Assembly: GCA_018061385.1 (NCBI GenBank)
Contig: JAGOUF010000073.1
Span: 1-8,322, forward strand
Source of the DNA: Chitinophagaceae bacterium
GTDB taxonomy: Bacteria > Bacteroidota > Bacteroidia > Chitinophagales > Chitinophagaceae
DNA length: 8,322 nucleotides
Reading direction: 5' to 3'
Shown here: piece by piece, positions 1 to 6,167 of the stretch
Layout of the letters: each line of letters begins with the position of its first letter
Position numbering within the stretch: position 1 is the stretch's first letter
Notes under the pieces: generated by a model
What the model saw: only the letters and a program-made list of their open reading frames with translations
Database searches by the model: none
What the model was told of the DNA's origin: nothing
Translations under genes and position numbers: made by a program

Positions 1-1356
1 CTACAAATTAGAACCGACAACTTAGCATTAAAACAAACTTTTTATACTGCATTGTATCATACCTTTTTAGCACCCAATAGATTTAGTGATAGATATGGAA
101 ATTACAAAGATACCAACGGTAAAGTGAAACATGGAAAATCTGTGTATAGTGTTCACTCTTTATGGGATACTTTTCGTGCAGCCAATCCATTGTTAACACT
201 TACACAAACAGAACTTGTTCCAGCATTTATTAATTCATATTTAATATTTTATGATCAACATGGATTGTTACCAGTTTGGGATTTACAATTTAATGAAACC
301 AATTGTATGACTGGTTATCATGCAATTCCTGTAATTACCGATGCAATTTTAAAAGGCATTACAGGCTTCGATTACAACAAAGCATTTGAGGCAATGAAAG
401 CAAGTGCCAATCAAAATATTCGTGCAAGTAATTTATACAGAGACTATAAGTTTGTGCCTCAAGATAAAGCTGGCAGCAGTGTTACGATAACATTAGAATA
501 TGCTTTTGATGATTGGTGCATTGCACAAGTTGCCAAAAGATTAGGACACTCTAGCGAATATAAAGAATACATGAAACGTGGGTTATATTGGCGAAATGTA
601 TTTGATAAAAAAACGGGCTTTGCAAGACCTAAAAATAGTGATGGAAAATGGGTTACTCCATTTGATCCATTGGTGGCAGAACACGATGCAGATAAAGCTG
701 CTTACACAGAAGGTAATGCTTGGCAGCATAGTTGGTTTGTGCCACACGATGTATATGGATTAATGAATTACATGGGAGGTTCCAACAGATTTGTTGCAAA
801 ATTAGATGCTTTATTTGCTGCTGATACTGTTATAAAAGGTACTCATATTCCTCCAGATATTTCTGGTTTAATTGGTCAATATGCACATGGAAACGAGCCA
901 AGTCATCACATTGCATACTTGTATAATTATGCTGGTTTCCCAGAAAAAACTACTGATAAAGTAAGAGAAATTTGTACCACTTTATACAACAATACACCAG
1001 ATGGATTGAGTGGTAATGAAGATTGTGGGCAAATGAGTGCTTGGTATGTATTCAGTGCTTTAGGATTTTATCCTGTAAATCCTGCAAGTGGAGAATATAT
1101 AATGAGTGTGCCTTTGGTACAAGAAAGTGCATTGCAATTACCCGATGGAAAATTGTTTAGAATCATTACGAAAGAAGGAAGTGCAAAAAATAAATACATC
1201 AAGCAAGTATTGTTAAACGGAGAACCATACACAAAATCTTTTATAAGACATGCTGATATTTTAAGAGGTGGAATGTTAGAAATAATTTTAGCAGCCGAAC
1301 CTGGTAAAAACTTTGGGAAAGCCATTGATGATTTACCCGGTAGAGGCATCAAATAA
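1..1356 (+). CDS. GH92 family alpha-mannosidase, C-terminal part (5' end outside window)
   Basis: The reading frame is open from base 1 to the TAA at 1354-1356, giving 451 residues. The gene continues upstream, and the TTG at 52 is an internal codon, not a start. GH92 enzymes are Ca2+-dependent, inverting exo-alpha-mannosidases, usually about 740-780 residues, so roughly the last 60% is visible. Family hallmarks in order are FYTALYHTFLAPN near the left edge, TEGNAWQHSW (Glu at 709-711), GNEPSHH (889-909) and GNEDCGQMSAWYVFSALGFYP (from 1012). By family knowledge the acidic residues in the EGN and NED motifs are the likely general acid and base; that assignment is from memory of the family, not from an alignment. 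The usual secretion signal and N-terminal beta-sandwich would lie outside the window. Linkage specificity (alpha-1,2, -1,3 and so on) cannot be told from this part. The next gene starts 10 bases downstream, which suggests one transcript. Confidence 0.93.
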   Translation, partial: LQIRTDNLALKQTFYTALYHTFLAPNRFSDRYGNYKDTNGKVKHGKSVYSVHSLWDTFRAANPLLTLTQTELVPAFINSYLIFYDQHGLLPVWDLQFNETNCMTGYHAIPVITDAILKGITGFDYNKAFEAMKASANQNIRASNLYRDYKFVPQDKAGSSVTITLEYAFDDWCIAQVAKRLGHSSEYKEYMKRGLYWRNVFDKKTGFARPKNSDGKWVTPFDPLVAEHDADKAAYTEGNAWQHSWFVPHDVYGLMNYMGGSNRFVAKLDALFAADTVIKGTHIPPDISGLIGQYAHGNEPSHHIAYLYNYAGFPEKTTDKVREICTTLYNNTPDGLSGNEDCGQMSAWYVFSALGFYPVNPASGEYIMSVPLVQESALQLPDGKLFRIITKEGSAKNKYIKQVLLNGEPYTKSFIRHADILRGGMLEIILAAEPGKNFGKAIDDLPGRGIK

Positions 1357-1366
1357 ATTTACAATT

Positions 1367-2449
1367 ATGGAAGAACAAGTTTTTACATACAATCAATTGT
1401 TTCAATTTACAAAAAGTGTTTTTATAAAAATGGGTTGTAGCGAAGTTGACGCAAGTGTTGCAACAACAGTTTTATTAACTGCCGATGTTAGAGGAATTGA
1501 TAGCCATGGTGTAGCAAGATTAAGTGGTTATGTACGTTTATGGCAAGCCAAAAGAATTAATGCCAAACCAACCATAACAATAGAACATGAGACTCCGTCA
1601 ACTGCAACTGTAAATGGAGATGCAGGCTTGGGTTTAGTTGTTGCACCACATGCTATGCAAATAGCTATTGATAAAGCCAAGCAAGTTGGAACAGGTTGGG
1701 TGAGTGTTCAAAATAGCAATCATTTTGGGATAGCAGGTTTTCATGCAATGATGGCTTTAGAACATGATATGATTGGTATAGCAATGACCAATGCCAGTGC
1801 TTTAGTTGCACCAACTTTTTCAATTGAAAAAATGTTGGGCACCAATCCAATTGCTGTTGCAATTCCTGCTAAAAATGAACCAGCTTTTGTTGCAGATTTT
1901 GCTACAACAACTGCTGCCAATGGAAAGTTAGAAATTTTGCAACGTAAAAATGAAGCCACCCCATTGGGTTGGGTACAAGATGAAAATGGCAAAGAAAGTA
2001 CCAATGCCCATGCTTTAAAAACAGGAGGAGCATTGTTGCCTTTGGGTAGCGATAGAGAACATGGCAGCCACAAAGGCTATGCTTTAGGCAGTATTGTAGA
2101 TATTTTTTCTGCTGTATTAAGTGGTGCAAGTTATGGTCCTTGGGCTCCGCCTTTTCCTGCATATATTGCTATGCCAGAAAATATGCCAGGTAAAGGATTG
2201 GGTCATTTTTTTGGAGCAATGAGGGTAGATGCATTTAGAAAAGCAGATGACTTTAAAACACATATGGACAATTGGATTCAACGTTTTCGCAATGCAAAAC
2301 CAGCACCCAATTGTAGAAAGGTTTTAATACCTGGAGATCCTGAAAGAGAAATGGCAAAAGAACGAATGGTTAATGGCATTCCTTTATTAAACTCTGTAGT
2401 GGATGAATTGGAAAAAACAGGAGCCATATTTAATGTTTCGCTTCAATAA
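1367..2449 (+). CDS. Ldh_2 (malate/L-lactate/ureidoglycolate dehydrogenase-like) family NAD(P)-dependent oxidoreductase
   Basis: Complete 360-residue protein, within the usual 330-360 of the family. It belongs to the Ldh_2 fold (YiaK, ComC, AllD, YlbC relatives), which interconverts 2-oxo acids and 2-hydroxy acids with NAD(P)H and is unrelated to classical lactate/malate dehydrogenases. Visible hallmarks are GIDSHGVARL at residues 43-52 (His47 and Arg51 match the substrate/catalytic pair of YiaK-type enzymes), NSNHFG at 116-121 (His119), GTNPIAVAIP at 158-167, and HGSHKGYALG in the second half. There is no signal peptide, so it should be cytosolic. The ATG at 1367 is chosen because the MEEQVFTYNQL start fits the family. 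An in-frame TTG at 1313 would overlap the GH92 gene by 44 bases. The substrate cannot be decided; neighbouring GH92 suggests sugar-acid or central carbon metabolism, but this is only context. Confidence 0.9.
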   Translation: MEEQVFTYNQLFQFTKSVFIKMGCSEVDASVATTVLLTADVRGIDSHGVARLSGYVRLWQAKRINAKPTITIEHETPSTATVNGDAGLGLVVAPHAMQIAIDKAKQVGTGWVSVQNSNHFGIAGFHAMMALEHDMIGIAMTNASALVAPTFSIEKMLGTNPIAVAIPAKNEPAFVADFATTTAANGKLEILQRKNEATPLGWVQDENGKESTNAHALKTGGALLPLGSDREHGSHKGYALGSIVDIFSAVLSGASYGPWAPPFPAYIAMPENMPGKGLGHFFGAMRVDAFRKADDFKTHMDNWIQRFRNAKPAPNCRKVLIPGDPEREMAKERMVNGIPLLNSVVDELEKTGAIFNVSLQ

Positions 2450-2851
2450 TTAAGATTGTTCAACACCAAATTCAACATCATCGCTATCTAGTAATTCACG
2501 TTCGATTTCTTCCATTTGAACAATGTCCCAAGCTTCACTTTCTGTAGGTGTAACGTTCATCATTTCTAACAATTCAAGTTTGTCGAAAATGGTTTCAACC
2601 ACATCATTTAAATTACAAACTACAAAACTTGCATGTTGCTCATAAAAGTTTTGTTGAAGCTTCACAATTGTATTTGCCCCTGTTTCGTCAACATCATTTA
2701 CCCATTGTAAATTGAGTACAATATTTTTTACCTCTTTCGATAAAAAAGGAATGCACTGCTCTGTAAGGCTTTCAGCCATATTGGCATAAATTGTAGGTTC
2801 ATTAACAGTAATCGTCGTAAACTTTTCTTTGGTATCAACTTTGAAATTCAT
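2450..2851 (-). CDS. STAS-domain protein (anti-sigma factor antagonist-like), 133 residues
   Basis: Small soluble protein matching the STAS fold of SpoIIAA/RsbV-type proteins: beta strand FTTITVNEPTI, helix of about residues 25-40, strand NIVLNLQWV (43-51), the loop VDETG (54-58), helix TIVKLQQNFYEQ, strand SFVVCNL (75-81) and helix VVETIFDKLELLEMM. In classical members the loop reads DSSG, and its first serine is phosphorylated by an anti-sigma kinase. Here the motif is Asp55-Glu56-Thr57-Gly58, so that serine is replaced by glutamate. A very acidic tail (MEEIERELLDSDDVEFGVEQS) follows the domain. No kinase or sigma factor is in view, so the partner is unknown. The start ATG (2849-2851) is the only reasonable one. 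The gene is divergent from clpC and convergent, with no gap, with the dehydrogenase gene. Confidence 0.8.
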   Translation of the reverse strand: MNFKVDTKEKFTTITVNEPTIYANMAESLTEQCIPFLSKEVKNIVLNLQWVNDVDETGANTIVKLQQNFYEQHASFVVCNLNDVVETIFDKLELLEMMNVTPTESEAWDIVQMEEIERELLDSDDVEFGVEQS

Positions 2852-2898
2852 AATTTGTACTCATTAACAGATGTGAATAAATGCACTATAAGTTCACT

Positions 2899-2931
2899 CA
2901 AAAATATTCGTTATCATTGTATAAATCCAAA
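2899..2931 (-). promoter_or_regulatory. Candidate Bacteroidota-type promoter for the STAS gene
   Basis: Read on the minus strand, TTTG (complement of 2928-2931) is followed after 21 bases by TATTTTTG (complement of 2899-2906). The latter fits the TAnnTTTG -7 box of the Bacteroidota primary sigma factor, and the spacing is close to the usual 19-21. Transcription would begin near 2892, leaving a leader of about 40 bases before the STAS ATG. The site lies inside the short divergent gap, directly before the clpC start. In A+T-rich DNA a chance match is possible. No equally good plus-strand promoter for clpC was seen in 2852-2937. Confidence 0.4.
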
Positions 2932-2937
2932 CCAAAT

Positions 2938-5493
2938 ATGGATAATAATTTTTCAGCACAAGTTAAAGAAATAATTTCCTTCAGCAGGGAAGAGGCTTTA
3001 AGGCTAGGAAATGACTTTATTGGTACAGAGCATTTACTATTAGGTTTAATAAGAGATGGTGAGAATATTGCCATTAAAGTATTAAAACAATTGAATGTAG
3101 ACTTGTACGAATTACGTAAAGAAATTGAATTAGCTGTTAAAGACAAAACTGGCAAAAACATAGCCAACATCAATAGTTTACCACTTACTAAACAAGCTGA
3201 AAAAGTAATTCGTGTAACAGTTTTAGAAGCCAAAGCATTAAAAAGCCCATTGGTAGAAACTGAACATTTATTACTAAGTATTCTTAAAAACAAAGAAAAT
3301 ATTGCTACACAAATTCTCAATCAGTTTGATGTAGATTATGATGTTTTTAGGAATGAATTGGGCATTGTAGGTATTCCTTCTGCCAATCCACCAAAATCAG
3401 AATTTACCGATAATGATGATGATGATTTTGATGAAGAAAAAAAAGGTGGCTTTCAACAACAAAGAGGTTCTTCAGGTACAGCAAAACAAGGCTCTGTAGC
3501 AAAAAGTAAAACACCTGTATTAGATAATTTTGGTAGAGATATTACCAAATTAGCTGAGTCTGGTTCGTTAGATCCTATTGTAGGTAGAGAAAATGAAATT
3601 GAGAGAGTTTCTCAAATTTTATCTCGTAGGAAAAAGAACAATCCAATTTTAATTGGAGAGCCAGGTGTGGGTAAAACTGCTATTGTGGAAGGCTTAGCAT
3701 TACGTATTGTTGAACGTAAAGTGAGTAGAGTATTGTTCGATAAAAGAGTAATTTCATTAGACTTAGCAGCGTTGGTTGCTGGCACAAAATATCGTGGTCA
3801 GTTTGAAGAACGTATGAAAGCTATTATGAATGAGCTGGAAAAAAACAGAGATGTTATTTTGTTTATTGATGAAATTCATACCATTGTTGGGGCAGGTGGA
3901 GCAAGTGGTAGCTTAGATGCTAGCAATATATTTAAACCTGCTTTGGCAAGAGGAGAACTGCAATGTATTGGTGCAAGCACATTGGATGAATATAGAATGT
4001 ATATTGAAAAAGATGGAGCATTAGATCGTCGTTTTCAAAAAGTAATTATTGAACCTCCTAGTGTTGAAGAAACAATTCAAATTTTAACCAACATTAAAAG
4101 TAAGTACGAAGATTATCATAATGTTATTTACGATGACGAAGCAATTAATGCTTGTGTTAAATTGAGTGATAGGTACATGACGGATAGGCTATTACCTGAT
4201 AAAGCAATTGATGTTTTAGATGAAGTTGGTGCAAGAGTTCACTTGAAAAATATTAATGTACCTACTGAAATTGTTGAATTAGAAAAGCAAATTGATGAAA
4301 TAAAAAACGAGAAGAATAAGGTTGTAAAAAGCCAACGTTTTGAAGAAGCTGCTTCTTTACGTGATAAAGAAAAACGTTTAGGCGAAGAATTAGAAAAAGC
4401 AAAAGGAGATTGGGAAGAAGAAAGTAAAAACAAACGTTATCCTATTAACGAAGAACATATTGCCGAAGTAGTAAGTATGATGACTGGCATTCCTGTTAAA
4501 AGAATGGTTCAAGCAGAAACTGAGAAGCTTCGTAAGATGGGTGATGACATGAAAGAAATGGTAATTGGTCAAGATGAAGCCATTGGAAAAGTAGTAAAAG
4601 CCATTCAACGAAATAGAGTTGGATTGAAAGATCCTAAGAAACCAATTGGTTCATTTATTTTCTTAGGTCCAACGGGTGTAGGTAAAACAGAATTGGCTAG
4701 AAGCCTTGCTAAATATATGTTTGACAGTGAAGATTCTTTAATTAGAGTTGACATGAGTGAGTACATGGAGAAGTTTACTGTTAGTCGTTTAATTGGTGCC
4801 CCTCCAGGCTATGTTGGTTATGAGGAAGGTGGTCAATTAACAGAAAAAGTTAGGCGTAAACCATATTGTGTAATTCTGTTAGATGAAATTGAAAAAGCTC
4901 ATCCAGACATTTACAATATTTTATTGCAAGTATTGGATGATGGTCAGTTAACCGATGGTGCAGGACGAAAAATTAATTTTAAGAATACACTTATCATAAT
5001 GACTTCTAATATTGGTGTACGCCAATTAAAAGAGTTTGGCGATGGTGTAGGTTTTGCCACAGCAGCTAGAATGCAAAATCAAGAAGAAAATAACAAAGCT
5101 GTAATTGAAAAAGCTTTAAAGAAAACCTTCTCTCCAGAGTTCTTAAATAGAATTGATGATGTAGTTATTTTCAACTCATTGAGCAAGGAAAATATCTTTA
5201 GTATTATTGATATTTTAATGAATGGAGTTATGAAACGCTTGGTGAGTTTAGGTTTTAACCTAGAGCTAAGTAACGAAGCCAAAGATTTTATTGCAGAAAA
5301 AGGCTACGATGTACAATATGGTGCAAGACCATTGCACAGAGCTATACAGAAATATTTAGAAGATCCTTTAGCGGAAGAAATTTTAAATATGAACGTAAAA
5401 AATGGCGATACTTTAATTGCATCTTTAGACAAAGAAAATGGAAAAATTATTTTTGAATTAAAAAAGAAAGAAGAAAAAGAATCGGTTGAATAA
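2938..5493 (+). CDS. clpC: ATP-dependent Clp protease ATP-binding subunit ClpC
   Basis: Complete 851-residue Hsp100 AAA+ unfoldase, in the normal size range. Domain order: Clp_N double repeat (about 1-145, with [12 protein letters not shown] and [12 protein letters not shown]); an acidic, Gln/Gly/Ser-rich linker (about 155-190); AAA1 with Walker A GEPGVGKT (240-247) and Walker [10 protein letters not shown] (306-314); a coiled middle domain with a UVR-like segment (about 445-497); AAA2 with Walker A GPTGVGKT (577-584) and Walker [12 protein letters not shown] (645-655); and the D2-small domain. The tripeptide VGF at 704-706 lies where ClpP-binding hexamers carry their docking loop, so the protein should feed substrates to ClpP rather than act as a ClpB-type disaggregase. 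ATG 2938 is preferred because [12 protein letters not shown] matches the usual ClpC N-terminus; ATG 2881 would add 19 atypical residues. A strong hairpin terminator begins 17 bases after the stop codon. Confidence 0.96.
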   Translation: MDNNFSAQVKEIISFSREEALRLGNDFIGTEHLLLGLIRDGENIAIKVLKQLNVDLYELRKEIELAVKDKTGKNIANINSLPLTKQAEKVIRVTVLEAKALKSPLVETEHLLLSILKNKENIATQILNQFDVDYDVFRNELGIVGIPSANPPKSEFTDNDDDDFDEEKKGGFQQQRGSSGTAKQGSVAKSKTPVLDNFGRDITKLAESGSLDPIVGRENEIERVSQILSRRKKNNPILIGEPGVGKTAIVEGLALRIVERKVSRVLFDKRVISLDLAALVAGTKYRGQFEERMKAIMNELEKNRDVILFIDEIHTIVGAGGASGSLDASNIFKPALARGELQCIGASTLDEYRMYIEKDGALDRRFQKVIIEPPSVEETIQILTNIKSKYEDYHNVIYDDEAINACVKLSDRYMTDRLLPDKAIDVLDEVGARVHLKNINVPTEIVELEKQIDEIKNEKNKVVKSQRFEEAASLRDKEKRLGEELEKAKGDWEEESKNKRYPINEEHIAEVVSMMTGIPVKRMVQAETEKLRKMGDDMKEMVIGQDEAIGKVVKAIQRNRVGLKDPKKPIGSFIFLGPTGVGKTELARSLAKYMFDSEDSLIRVDMSEYMEKFTVSRLIGAPPGYVGYEEGGQLTEKVRRKPYCVILLDEIEKAHPDIYNILLQVLDDGQLTDGAGRKINFKNTLIIMTSNIGVRQLKEFGDGVGFATAARMQNQEENNKAVIEKALKKTFSPEFLNRIDDVVIFNSLSKENIFSIIDILMNGVMKRLVSLGFNLELSNEAKDFIAEKGYDVQYGARPLHRAIQKYLEDPLAEEILNMNVKNGDTLIASLDKENGKIIFELKKKEEKESVE

Positions 5494-5510
5494 TTTGTTT
5501 TCTTTCAATA

Positions 5511-5550
5511 CATAAAAAAAGTTCTGTAGTAGTACAGAACTTTTTTTATG
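5511..5550. terminator. Strong bidirectional intrinsic terminator after clpC
   Basis: The left arm 5511-5528 (CATAAAAAAAGTTCTGTA) and right arm 5533-5550 are exact reverse complements: 18 bp without mismatch, with the 4-base loop GTAG (5529-5532). The core GTTCTGTA stem is flanked by seven A on the left and seven T on the right, so a U-tract follows the stem whichever strand is transcribed. It ends clpC on the plus strand, and it can also end the minus-strand operon (BlaI-like, M56, small gene) whose last stop codon is at 5568-5570. Confidence 0.9.
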
Positions 5551-5567
5551 TGCGATTATTTACTATG

Positions 5568-5720
5568 TTATTTATTTCTTTTTTCTTTTATTTTTTTTGC
5601 TCCATAACCAACACCTACAGCAATTAGTAAACTTAAGCCACCGTCAATAGGCACATCATTTACGTCATCATCAAACACAGGTTGAGCATGCACTATACTT
5701 GGTACAATTAATATAAATGA
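5568..5720 (-). pseudogene. Small protein remnant with PIDGG-type C-terminal tail, start codon lost
   Basis: The minus-strand frame ending in TAA at 5568-5570 encodes, from the element edge, SFILIVPSIVHAQPVFDDD, then VNDVPIDGGLSLLIAVGVG, then YGAKKIKEKRNK. This reads as the hydrophobic end of a signal peptide (HA-Q cleavage-like site), a short acidic mature segment, a PIDGG motif leading into a hydrophobic stretch, and a basic tail. That tripartite ending resembles the PID-CTERM-like short proteins known in Bacteroidota; this is recognition from memory, without a database search. There is no ATG in the frame. Upstream it runs into the inverted repeat of the inserted element and meets a stop (TAA at 5778-5780) after 19 more codons. 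The gene therefore appears to be separated from its start by the insertion. It lies 17 bases from the clpC terminator hairpin. Function unknown. Confidence 0.65.
5711..5719 (+). repeat. Possible target-site duplication, left copy
   Basis: ATATAAATG directly abuts the left inverted repeat, and ATATAAGAG directly abuts the right one (6150-6158). Seven of nine positions agree. It may be an eroded target duplication, but the A+T-rich context allows chance similarity. Confidence 0.35.
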
Positions 5721-5741
5721 ACCCGTTGGTGGAGTTAATTT
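5720..5741 (+). repeat. Left terminal inverted repeat of the IS982-like element
   Basis: The sequence begins AACCCGTTGGTGGAGTTAAT. The reverse complement of 6128-6149 is the same apart from two positions (the sixth, G/T, and the eleventh, T/C). Similarity stops sharply inside the element, which defines the repeat length. Confidence 0.8.
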
Positions 5742-5807
5742 ATAGATTGAAACAGCAAAAGATGTAGTGCATTTCTCTTAGTTAGTGACTAAACTTTCTG
5801 AAATAAG

Positions 5808-6134
5808 ATGCACAACATCAAAACAAATTTCGACAAAATACTTGAGGTAATAAAAGAAATAATCGGCAATCAAACAGATTCCAATGGCAATTATTTACGA
5901 CGAGGCCCACGACCAAGATTTTCTGATTCAGAAGTAATTGCCCTAAGTTTAACCTCAGAATGTTTAGGAATAGATAGTGAAAATTATTTATTCTCGAAAC
6001 TAACTACTGAGTATCTCAATGACTTTAAGTCTAAAATATTGGCAAAGGTTATAGGATTTACAACTTTGCAGTTTTTAAATAAATTTATAAACAACAAACC
6101 TGTGGAAAGAGTTCAACACACTTTAGCAAATTAA
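5808..6134 (+). pseudogene. IS982-like transposase, in-frame internal deletion (N-terminus fused to C-terminus)
   Basis: A 108-codon open frame starts at ATG 5808. Residues 1-73 look like the N-terminal region of IS982-family transposases: FDKILEVIKEIIG, then LRRGPRPRFSDSEVIALSL (30-48) and ECLGIDSENYLFSKL (51-65). From about residue 74, KSKILAKVIGFTTLQFLNKF looks like the extreme C-terminus of the same family. The central DDE RNase-H-like domain is absent; full-length members are about 270-300 residues. The join lies near 6024-6029, where the Phe-Lys codons could belong to either side. The frame is intact across the join, and the stop codon falls inside the right inverted repeat, as is common in this family. 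It cannot catalyse transposition. Whether the retained N-terminal DNA-binding part is expressed is unknown. Confidence 0.75.
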
Positions 6135-6149
6135 CTCCGCCAAAGGGTT
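6128..6149 (-). repeat. Right terminal inverted repeat of the IS982-like element
   Basis: The plus strand reads AAATTAACTCCGCCAAAGGG and ends in TT. It is the inverted partner of 5720-5741 with two mismatches. It contains the stop codon (6132-6134) of the transposase remnant. Confidence 0.8.
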
Positions 6150-6158
6150 ATATAAGAG
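6150..6158 (+). repeat. Possible target-site duplication, right copy
   Basis: ATATAAGAG follows the right inverted repeat directly and matches 5711-5719 at seven of nine bases. It sits only 9 bases from the stop codon of the M56 gene. Confidence 0.35.
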
Positions 6159-6167
6159 TAATTATTA

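Larger units (their letters stand above)
5720..6149 (+). mobile_element. Non-autonomous IS982-like insertion element, 430 bp, internally deleted
   Basis: The element is bounded by 22-base inverted repeats (20 of 22 positions identical) and holds one ORF, which fuses the two ends of an IS982-like transposase and lacks the DDE catalytic centre. Autonomous members of the family are about 1 kb, so more than half of the interior is missing while both ends are kept, as in a MITE or an internal-deletion derivative. The interior before the ORF (5742-5807) holds no other recognisable feature. The element lies between an M56 peptidase gene and the remnant of a small minus-strand gene. Its orientation is opposite to both. 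It could be moved only in trans by a full-length relative elsewhere in the genome, if one exists. Confidence 0.75.

Noticed and set aside
1313..1366. TTG-initiated 18-codon extension of the dehydrogenase
   Set aside because: It overlaps the GH92 gene, uses a rare start and is unlike the family N-terminus; ATG 1367 fits.
1741..2162. Long minus-strand open frames inside the dehydrogenase gene
   Set aside because: They are antisense shadows of a well-recognised gene and show no family-like sequence.
2444..2459. Near-palindrome around the touching stop codons
   Set aside because: Only four outer base pairs form, so it is not a credible terminator.
2881..2937. Upstream ATG giving a 19-residue extension of ClpC
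   Set aside because: ClpC proteins normally begin at MDNNFS-like sequence, and the extension covers the divergent promoter region.
2898..3320. 140-codon minus-strand frame across the clpC start
   Set aside because: It is antisense to the conserved Clp_N domain and has no recognisable features.
5778..5792. Small palindrome TTAGT-TAGTG-ACTAA before the transposase remnant
   Set aside because: The stem is only 5 bp with no U-tract; too weak to call an operator or terminator.
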